DNA from: Hyphomonas atlantica corrig.
Lineage (GTDB): Bacteria; Pseudomonadota; Alphaproteobacteria; Caulobacterales; Hyphomonadaceae
DNA length: 64,000 nt
Direction of reading: 5' to 3'
Assembly (NCBI RefSeq): GCF_000682715.1
Contig: NZ_AWFH01000062.1
Coordinates: 109,701-173,700 of the forward strand
The translations under genes were made by a program, and so were the position numbers. Under the pieces are notes generated by a model. It searched no databases and was not told the origin of the DNA. It was given only the letters and a program-made list of their open reading frames with translations. Each line of letters opens with the position of its first letter. Within the stretch, counting starts at the first letter, position 1. This document shows, in pieces, positions 57,745-64,000 of this stretch.

Positions 57745-58353
57745 ATGCGTATCCTTATCGCTGATGATCACGACCTTGTACTCGACGCCGTTCGATCACT
57801 TCTGGAGCATGAATTGCCAGACGCTGACATTTCAGTCGCTCGAAATGGCGATGACCTCCGTACATCGTTGGCGACTCAAGACCCGGAATTCGATCTCGCC
57901 CTTATTGATTTGCGCATGCCGGGCATCACAGGCGTTCAGGATATCAAGGACCTGATCGCAGAGTTTCCCGAACAAAGATTTGCAATCCTTTCAGGCGTAG
58001 CCGGTCAAATGGAAATCGCCGCCTTGATGGAGAGCGGCGCGCGCGGCTTCATACCGAAAACCATGCCCGGAGATGGCCTGGTTGCGGCCGTGCGCTTGAT
58101 CCTGGCGGGACAAGTCTTCACACCAACTCAATCTGAAACCGATAGTGGCGCAGACGGTGCAGCTCTAACACCCAGAGAGCGGGAAGTTCTCTTCTGCCTG
58201 CAGCGTGGTGAATCAAACAAGCAAATCGCACGTGTACTGGATATTCAGGAGACGACCGTCAAACTTCATCTGAGGTCTCTGGCGCTGAAACTTGAGGCTC
58301 GCAACCGGACTGAAGTGGTTGTGAAGGCGATCCAGTCCGGCTTGATTGCGTGA
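57745..58353 (+). CDS. NarL/FixJ-type response regulator
   Basis: 202 residues. The receiver has DDH at 7-9, acceptor D55 (LALIDLRMPG) and GFIPKTMPG. The LuxR-type HTH is LTPREREVLFCLQRGESNKQIARVLDIQETTVKLHLRSL. It is the likely DNA-binding output of the H-NOX/kinase pathway. Targets are unknown; its own promoter and the divergent hfa operon are the obvious candidates. Confidence 0.93.
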   Translation: MRILIADDHDLVLDAVRSLLEHELPDADISVARNGDDLRTSLATQDPEFDLALIDLRMPGITGVQDIKDLIAEFPEQRFAILSGVAGQMEIAALMESGARGFIPKTMPGDGLVAAVRLILAGQVFTPTQSETDSGADGAALTPREREVLFCLQRGESNKQIARVLDIQETTVKLHLRSLALKLEARNRTEVVVKAIQSGLIA

Positions 58354-58501
58354 TACAGGATTTGGCGCTGCCTGAATCTTTTCATTTTGCGCATTCATGA
58401 TACTCCTCATCGGGGTTCGGAACGCATTTCCTGCTATAGACAAAACTACCAACATTAAGACGAGTTCTGATCTTTTGACTCAATAGGACTTCGTTGAAAA
58501 T

Positions 58502-58515
58502 TCGTCTTGAGACGA
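58502..58515. repeat. Palindrome TCGTCT-TG-AGACGA upstream of the GNAT gene
   Basis: 6-bp perfect inverted arms about 53 bases upstream of the GNAT start. The half-site AGACGA recurs at 58458-58463 and near 58552. The gap 58354-58567 holds no gene that I can see. Confidence 0.35.
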
Positions 58516-58567
58516 TTTCGCTTCTAATTTAGGGGCACGACGAACAGGAAAGACGAAACGCATCACC

Positions 58568-59191
58568 GTGAATTCAGTATCAGCTCAGATCAAACTCAAG
58601 AATTTGTCCGATTGTCGAGAGAAGTTTGACGAGGCGTTTGAAATTTATGAAATTTCTCTTCCCGCAAGCGAACGAAAGTCTCGCACCGAGGTTCTCAGCC
58701 TTCTGGACAGAAAAGACTACAGGCTCACGATCGCAGAACTCGAATCCCATGTCGTAGGCATCTCGATCGTCTATGTATCACGCTTTTTCCCGATCAGCTT
58801 GCTAGACTATATGGCAACCAGCGAAGCATGTCGTAACACAGGTATCGGCAAATCAATGTTCGTCCACACATTGGCGACCAGCGCCGATCGACTGATGTTC
58901 GTTGAAGTCGAGGCTGAACACGGATCCGCTGGTGAACGAGAAATGCAGAGACGCAGACAAGCCTGGTACGCACGCCTTGGCTGCAGGAAAGTCGACGACA
59001 TCGCCTATCACATGCCACAACTAAACGACGCGCCACCTCCGCCGCTGAACCTGTTGTACCACCCGAATGGCACAGAGACTGATCCAACACGCAGCCAGCT
59101 ACGCAGTTGGATTTCAGACGTGTATTCAGGCGTGTATGGCCTCGACAATTGTGAAGAAGAAATCGAGGCCATGTTCCTGAGGGCAAGCTAG
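58568..59191 (+). CDS. GNAT-family N-acetyltransferase
   Basis: 207 residues. The acetyl-CoA loop is in YMATSEACRNTGIGKSMFVHTL (RNTGIGKS fits R/QxxGxG/A). A distinctive EVEAEHGSAGEREMQRRRQAWYARLGCRKVDDIAYHMPQL follows. The substrate is unknown. It is not a LuxI synthase. GTG 58568 is the frame start, with only AGGAAAG some 16 bases upstream, so the true start is uncertain. Confidence 0.78.
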   Translation: MNSVSAQIKLKNLSDCREKFDEAFEIYEISLPASERKSRTEVLSLLDRKDYRLTIAELESHVVGISIVYVSRFFPISLLDYMATSEACRNTGIGKSMFVHTLATSADRLMFVEVEAEHGSAGEREMQRRRQAWYARLGCRKVDDIAYHMPQLNDAPPPPLNLLYHPNGTETDPTRSQLRSWISDVYSGVYGLDNCEEEIEAMFLRAS

Positions 59192-59215
59192 TCCTACAGA
59201 GTGAACGCCACTCGG

Positions 59216-59677
59216 CTACTCTGCCGGATCGTCGACAGCCGTATCGGTCACGATCTTCCAGACACCGTCTACCTTGCGCCACACCGTCACGTAGTTACCC
59301 GTTGTCTCTGGATCTCCATCAACGCTGAAACTTCCCCAGGTGACTCCCATATCGCCACTTGCAGACCCCATCGCACCGATCGGTTTCCAGTGAACAGGTG
59401 ATGGCACCGTATCCAGTTGTCGCTCTGCCATGATCGCAGCCTCACCTGTGAGAAAGCCTTCGCCAGCTTCGAGCATGAACCCCTTGTCGAAATCCACGAA
59501 CTTCTTCGAGGCAGCTTCATAACCGTATTCCAGATTGAACGCCTCATAGGCCATGTCCGCCTCCATTAGCTCCGCCTCAATCGTAGCCGGAGAGACAGGC
59601 GCACTGACGCACCCGACAATCGAAAGTACGGCACTGCCAAGGGCCATTGAACGAAGGGCTTTTGCGGTCTGTTTCAT
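59216..59677 (-). CDS. NTF2-like (DUF4440/SnoaL) lipoprotein
   Basis: About 153 residues. The signal peptide has a lipobox near residue 23 (LSIVGCVS). The domain begins with an ADMAYEAFNLEYGYEAASKKFVDF helix pair and ends GNYVTVWRKVDGVWKIVTDTAVDDP, typical of DUF4440 proteins. ATG 59677 has AGGAG upstream; the longer frame lacks support. It is divergent from the amidohydrolase gene, and the function is unknown. Confidence 0.8.
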   Translation of the reverse strand: MKQTAKALRSMALGSAVLSIVGCVSAPVSPATIEAELMEADMAYEAFNLEYGYEAASKKFVDFDKGFMLEAGEGFLTGEAAIMAERQLDTVPSPVHWKPIGAMGSASGDMGVTWGSFSVDGDPETTGNYVTVWRKVDGVWKIVTDTAVDDPAE

Positions 59678-59837
59678 GAAGTTCTCCTGATTGCCGCGAA
59701 ACTGTATCGCCGACAGAAGGAGATCCACACTGCGTTTTACGGCCTGAACGGTGCGCATACATCACCAGCCCATCGACAGTTTGCATCACTCAAGAACGAA
59801 ATCCGGTGCTAGCCTCACAGCCGGAGGAAAATAAACT

Positions 59838-62800
59838 ATGCGAATCCGTCACTTCATCCTCGCTGTCGCATGCAGTCTTCCGGGCGTTTTGTGCACAGCC
59901 AATGCCCAGACTGACGAGACAGAGACTAAGCCGAAAGTCGTCACACTCGAGCTTACAGAAGGCACTTGGATGAGCCTGGATGTAAGTCCTGATGGCGAAA
60001 CCATCGTCTTCGACCTGCTGAATGATATCTATTCGATGCCCTCCACTGGGGGCACGGCCATCGCAATTCACGATGGATCCGTGACCCAACGCAGCCCTCA
60101 ATTCAGTCCTGACGGTCAGTTCATCACGTATCTGAGTGATGAAAGCGGCGCAGACAATGTCTGGATATCAAAGGCCGACGGAACCGACGCTAGACAGATC
60201 ACGCATGAAACACATGCCATGGTCGCCGGTCCGGCCTGGTCCTCTGATGGAAAGTCCATCGCAAGTGTAATTACCTATTCAGACATATTCCGTGTCCGAA
60301 ATTCTGAAATTCACCTGTACGGCATTGATGACGGTTCAGAAGAAATTGTCGTACCTCCGCCGACGAGCGGAAAAGACGTACAGGAACCACGCTTCGCGCC
60401 GAATGGCCGTCACCTCTATTACACAGAGAGAATCGGCGGAGATCACTATGTTTACATGAACACAGGTTTGAAGAATTTCGCGATCAAGCGCTTGGATCTC
60501 GAAACCGGCGAAAGAAAGAAAGCCATTTCCGGTTTCGGGGGCGCCTCAACACCGCAGATCTCGCCGAATGGAAAATCCATCGCTTTCATCCGTCGCTTGG
60601 GCGCAAAGACAGTTCTGTTCGTAAAAGATCTGGAGTCCGGATATGAAGAGCCGATTTATCAGGATCTAGGGCGCGACTTGCACGGAGATTACCTTCCACA
60701 GGAGCATTATTACCCCTCCTTCGACTGGTTTCCTGACAGCCGTCACATTGCGATCTGGGCCAAGGGAAAGCTGCTGAAGATCGACACCCTGTCTGCACTG
60801 GCGGAAGAGATACCGTTTAATCTGAAGGCACGCCATGAATTGCAACCTGCAATTCGGGTGAAGCAGGATCTCGCGCCAGACCAGGTTCAAGTCCGCACAA
60901 TTCGCCAACTCGCCCCGGATCCGGACGGTAGCTCGATAGTCTTCCGTGCAATGGGCAAGATCTGGGAAGTCGGGTCCAGCTCTCCTTCACGGCCATCTCG
61001 CCTGACGGATTCCATGGCCATGGAATCTGAACCAACATGGTCCCCCGACGGACATCAAATCGCATATGTAAGCTGGCAAGACCAAACTGGTAGTAAGTTG
61101 ATCCTGCGGCATGCCGATACAGGCCAAGAGACGGTTCTTGCAGAAAGCCATGCGGTCATTCGAGAGCCGCAGTTCTCAAATTCTGGAGAACTGATCGCCT
61201 ATCGGATCATGAGTCCCGACACAGCTTTCAACGCACCAGGGCCCGAGACAGGCATTTATCTCCTGAACCTGGCCGGAGGTAGTCCGAAATACCTGACGAA
61301 AGCCTCGGGCCTGTCAGTGTTCTCTCCCGATGATAGCAGACTCTTCTTTCTTGGAGAGCCGTCCTCATACGCGAAACGGTCATCTGTGTTGATGAGCATC
61401 ACGCTCGACGGTAGCGACGTACAGGAACATGCCATTTCTGAAATGGCAGACATCCGGGACTTCTCCTTGAGCCCTGACCTGAAGTGGCTGGCGTTCAAGT
61501 CCAACAATCGCCCTTACGTCATGCCGTTCGACGTCAAGCCAGCCCCCGTAACCATCAACACGCCGGACAATGCCTCGGCTCGTCTGCTGAGTGATATTGG
61601 TGGATACGCTTTCAGATGGTCGAAAGACTCGTCCACACTCTTCTGGACGATGGGCGCAGAAATTCTTTCAACTACGCCCGCCGACAAGAGCGGCACGCCT
61701 CACTCCCTGACAATCAATATACAGCTGCCGGCAGACAAGCCTGAAGGCATAGTTGCGTTCGTTGGCGGCAAGATCGTTCCGATCGAAGGCGATGTTATCA
61801 AGAACGGTACTGTTGTTGAAGGAAACCGGATTGTCGCCGTCGGTCCGCGACGCAAGGTCAAGATTCCGAAAGACGCCACCCGGATCGACATCAGGGGCAA
61901 AGTCTTGATGCCTGGCTTCTTCGATGCGCATGGCCATATCGAATGTTGCTTCGATGCCGGCACTATGCCTCAGCAACACCCAACGCGTCTTGCCGCCCTC
62001 GCTTATGGCGTCACCACGAACTTCGATCCGTACTCCGAGGACCTTACTTCCTACGAAAGCGGTGAGATGACCATGACGGGAGAATTGGTCGGTCCGCGCT
62101 GGCTCAAATCTGGTCAGGTTGTTCACGGAGTGAAAGGACGCACCGCTGGTGTGTATCACCCACTTGCCTCTTTGGATGATGCTCGAAACGTCCTGAAGCG
62201 CCGCAAAGCGCTCGGCCCGTCAATTCTGAAAAGCTACAAGCTGTCGACAAGAGCTCAGCGTCAGCGCCTTCTCCAGGCGGCGAGAGAATACGACTTCATG
62301 GTTGATGGCGAAGGCGCCGGACAATTCTACACAAACATCGGGATGATTCTCGATGGACACACCAATCTTGAGCACAATCTTCCGGTTGCCACCTATTATG
62401 ATGATCTTCAGCAGCTGATTGCTGCATCCGACGTCTCAATGACGCCAACACTGATCGTGACGTTCGGCGAGCTGTTTGGCGAAAATTACATCTACGAAAA
62501 CGAAGACTCCTGGTCCCAGGACAAAGTCAAAGCCTTCATTCCCGACGTAAACAATGCGTATAACCCAATCACGGGCGAAAGTGGCACACCCCTGCATGTT
62601 CGCTGCATGCATTCGATCCATGTGTCAGATGAAATCTACGACATCGGATTCCGGTCAGTCGGTCGCTCCTTGACGAAACTGGCAAAAGCCGGCGCAACGG
62701 TGAATGTTGGCTCTCACGGTCAGGTTTCCGGGCTCGCCATGTATTGGGAGATGCTGCTCTTTGCGGAAAGCGGCATGGAACCGATGGAAATCCTGCGAGC

Positions 62801-63074
62801 CGCTACGATCAATGGCGCAAAGACCTACGGGCTTGACCATCAACTCGGGTCAATCACCCCCGGCAAGCTCGCAGACCTCATTGTACTTGACGAGGATCCG
62901 ACCGAGGACATCCGCAATGCCAACAGCGTTCGGTATACAATGGTCAATGGGCGCCTCTACGATTCCCAAACCATGAACGAAATCGGAAATTATGACCGCC
63001 CCCGGAGCAAATTCTATTGGGAAATGAAGCCAACAAACGGAATAGATTGGAAATCCACATGGTCCGGCGAATAA
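59838..63074 (+). CDS. TolB-like propeller plus amidohydrolase fusion, secreted
   Basis: 1078 residues with a signal peptide (cleaved near CTANAQ). The N-terminal two thirds hold repeated PD40/TolB blades (SLDVSPDGETIVFDLLNDIYSM, SPQFSPDGQFITYLSDESG, PTWSPDGHQIAYVS). The C-terminal third is an amidohydrolase: VLMPGFFDAHGHIE with the HxH metal pair, MILDGHTNLEHNLP, and SITPGKLADLIVLDEDP. Relatives are periplasmic imidazolonepropionase/prolidase-like hydrolases of unknown substrate. RBS GGAGG is strong. The last 16 bases overlap the next gene. Confidence 0.9.
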   Translation: MRIRHFILAVACSLPGVLCTANAQTDETETKPKVVTLELTEGTWMSLDVSPDGETIVFDLLNDIYSMPSTGGTAIAIHDGSVTQRSPQFSPDGQFITYLSDESGADNVWISKADGTDARQITHETHAMVAGPAWSSDGKSIASVITYSDIFRVRNSEIHLYGIDDGSEEIVVPPPTSGKDVQEPRFAPNGRHLYYTERIGGDHYVYMNTGLKNFAIKRLDLETGERKKAISGFGGASTPQISPNGKSIAFIRRLGAKTVLFVKDLESGYEEPIYQDLGRDLHGDYLPQEHYYPSFDWFPDSRHIAIWAKGKLLKIDTLSALAEEIPFNLKARHELQPAIRVKQDLAPDQVQVRTIRQLAPDPDGSSIVFRAMGKIWEVGSSSPSRPSRLTDSMAMESEPTWSPDGHQIAYVSWQDQTGSKLILRHADTGQETVLAESHAVIREPQFSNSGELIAYRIMSPDTAFNAPGPETGIYLLNLAGGSPKYLTKASGLSVFSPDDSRLFFLGEPSSYAKRSSVLMSITLDGSDVQEHAISEMADIRDFSLSPDLKWLAFKSNNRPYVMPFDVKPAPVTINTPDNASARLLSDIGGYAFRWSKDSSTLFWTMGAEILSTTPADKSGTPHSLTINIQLPADKPEGIVAFVGGKIVPIEGDVIKNGTVVEGNRIVAVGPRRKVKIPKDATRIDIRGKVLMPGFFDAHGHIECCFDAGTMPQQHPTRLAALAYGVTTNFDPYSEDLTSYESGEMTMTGELVGPRWLKSGQVVHGVKGRTAGVYHPLASLDDARNVLKRRKALGPSILKSYKLSTRAQRQRLLQAAREYDFMVDGEGAGQFYTNIGMILDGHTNLEHNLPVATYYDDLQQLIAASDVSMTPTLIVTFGELFGENYIYENEDSWSQDKVKAFIPDVNNAYNPITGESGTPLHVRCMHSIHVSDEIYDIGFRSVGRSLTKLAKAGATVNVGSHGQVSGLAMYWEMLLFAESGMEPMEILRAATINGAKTYGLDHQLGSITPGKLADLIVLDEDPTEDIRNANSVRYTMVNGRLYDSQTMNEIGNYDRPRSKFYWEMKPTNGIDWKSTWSGE

Positions 63075-63937
63075 TTTCAACGACGTGCTTGGCATTGATG
63101 GCGATGACAGTTTCCGCCTGTTCGCAACCCGCGGGGTCGCCTTCTGGTGCAGAAATGGTGGTCATACCTGCAGCCAGTTTCGAGATGGGCGAGGCGATCG
63201 ACTACGGATATGGAGAGATCGATGGACCCCGACACACCGTCGATATTCATAGGTCTTTTGCGTTAGCCAAGACAGAAGTGACGGTAGGCGAGTTCAGACA
63301 GTTCGTTGGAGCTACAGGGCACCTGTCCGAAGGCAAATGCAACATCTACACAGACGAGAAATCCTGGCACATCGATCCTGACCGAAACTGGGAGCGCCCC
63401 GGATTCACGCAAGCCGAAGATCACCCTGTCGTCTGCGTTAGCTGGGAAGATACACAAGCTTACGCATCCTGGCTGACGCAACAAACCGGGGAATCGTATC
63501 GCCTACCGTCGGAAGCAGAATGGGAATACGTGGCGGCATTTGGCGACATTGAAGGCGAGGACGGCGTCGTCGGGCACGACGAAGCAAATATCGGGTTGGT
63601 TGACTGCTGCGGCGGCAAAGCGGAAGGACGGGATGTCTGGATTGAAACCGCCCCCGTCGGGAGTTTTCCTTCCGACAAGTTCGGCATCCACGACATGCGA
63701 GGAAACGTCTGGGAGTGGCAAGCTGACTGTCATCAAGACAACTATGTGGGCGCGCCTGTCGATGGCTCCGCACGCACAGAATGCGACACGCCGGACAAAC
63801 GCTCAATTCGTGGCGGCTCCTACGGCGATGCTGGCGACTATCTGTCACCGAGATATCGACTGCCCGGACCTAAGGATCAGGGATATTTCACTGTCGGCTT
63901 CCGGTTGGCCCACGACGTTCGCGAACCGCAACGGTGA
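63059..63937 (+). CDS. SUMF1/FGE-sulfatase-domain lipoprotein
   Basis: 292 residues. The lipobox is LMAMTVSACS. The SUMF1 fold follows: MVVIPAASFEMGEAIDYGYGEIDGP, TEVTVGEFRQFVGATG, PVVCVSWEDTQAYASWL, RLPSEAEWEYVA, GNVWEWQADC and SIRGGSYGDAGDYLSPRYR. The two cysteines that FGE uses in the RGGS region are absent (GSYGD), so it is not expected to make formylglycine. Its ATG lies inside the amidohydrolase gene, implying coupling. Confidence 0.87.
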   Translation: MVRRIISTTCLALMAMTVSACSQPAGSPSGAEMVVIPAASFEMGEAIDYGYGEIDGPRHTVDIHRSFALAKTEVTVGEFRQFVGATGHLSEGKCNIYTDEKSWHIDPDRNWERPGFTQAEDHPVVCVSWEDTQAYASWLTQQTGESYRLPSEAEWEYVAAFGDIEGEDGVVGHDEANIGLVDCCGGKAEGRDVWIETAPVGSFPSDKFGIHDMRGNVWEWQADCHQDNYVGAPVDGSARTECDTPDKRSIRGGSYGDAGDYLSPRYRLPGPKDQGYFTVGFRLAHDVREPQR

Positions 63938-64000
63938 CCTGAGCGCACCAGCACATCAATATATCGCATCTGTTCCCCGTCAGCGACCATGAGACAGATC

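Noticed and set aside
58568..59191. Possible LuxI-type autoinducer synthase, given size and a nearby LuxR-type regulator
   Set aside because: The RNTGIGKS acetyl-CoA loop is a plain GNAT motif, and the conserved LuxI residues are not seen. The nearby regulator has a receiver domain, not an autoinducer-binding domain.
1..64000. tRNA genes, insertion sequences, prophage, CRISPR arrays or a genomic island
   Set aside because: All gaps are short and none shows a cloverleaf or repeat-spacer pattern. No transposase or integrase is present, and base composition and codon use look even.
63938..64000. ATG at 63989 as the start of another gene
   Set aside because: Only four codons are in the window and there is no RBS, so nothing can be said.

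Overview
This 64 kb window is chromosomal DNA of an alphaproteobacterium, most likely a stalked, holdfast-bearing member of the Hyphomonadaceae/Caulobacterales. The evidence is the dusB-ntrB-ntrC-ntrY-ntrX-trkA-trkH-hfq-hflX order, a fused ispDF, a MucR/Ros regulator, ALAS-type hemA, a zinc-cysteine-less RibBA, DUF2336 and DUF2244 proteins, and an hfaABD-like holdfast anchor operon. Coding density is very high and genes often overlap by 1-8 bases. I saw no tRNA, rRNA, insertion sequence, prophage or CRISPR array. GC content looks like the mid-fifties by eye and is even across the window.

Layout. 1-10.6 kb: one long minus-strand block holding tRNA dihydrouridine synthase, two nitrogen/redox two-component systems (NtrB/NtrC, NtrY/NtrX), Trk potassium uptake, Hfq and the start of HflX. 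10.7-20.7 kb: housekeeping genes (ispDF, pncC, a RatA-like START protein, lipA, an Aas-like acyl ligase, an HxlR regulator with a DsbA-family isomerase, adenosine kinase, an ATP-grasp enzyme, a DUF481 barrel, nth, DUF2244). 20.8-23.5 kb: a CYP153-type P450, a nitroreductase-fold protein and a DUF1287 protein. 23.5-30.1 kb: scpB-scpA-nagZ-SPOR-dgt on minus (argS, often found in this cluster, is not there), then erpA and an epoxide hydrolase on plus. 30.1-35.2 kb: nusB-ribH-ribBX-ribE-ribD(reductase only)-nrdR-glyA. 35.4-41.3 kb: mucR, hemA, a class II aldolase, NAD kinase, an orphan Hpt protein, a phasin/HhH protein and a dienelactone hydrolase. 41.3-46.5 kb: phosphate genes phoB-phoU-pstB-pstA-pstC without pstS or phoR. 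46.6-52.8 kb: hslVU, a NUDIX hydrolase, a degenerate EAL protein, a DUF2336 protein and trigger factor. 53.1-58.4 kb: hfaD-hfaB-hfaA (minus) divergent from an H-NOX sensor, a hybrid histidine kinase and a LuxR-type regulator (plus). 58.5-64 kb: a GNAT enzyme, an NTF2-like lipoprotein, a propeller-amidohydrolase and a SUMF1-domain lipoprotein.

The strongest biological lead is the back-to-back arrangement of a haem-based nitric-oxide sensor cassette and the holdfast anchor operon, with a perfect inverted repeat between them. This suggests that NO may tune permanent surface attachment. Other leads are a tandem palindromic operator pair upstream of CYP153, a terminator-like hairpin that buries the ribosome binding site of the nitroreductase, the loss of the sigma-54 contact loop in both NtrC and NtrX, and a riboflavin operon that lacks both a RibD deaminase and an intact GTP cyclohydrolase II.
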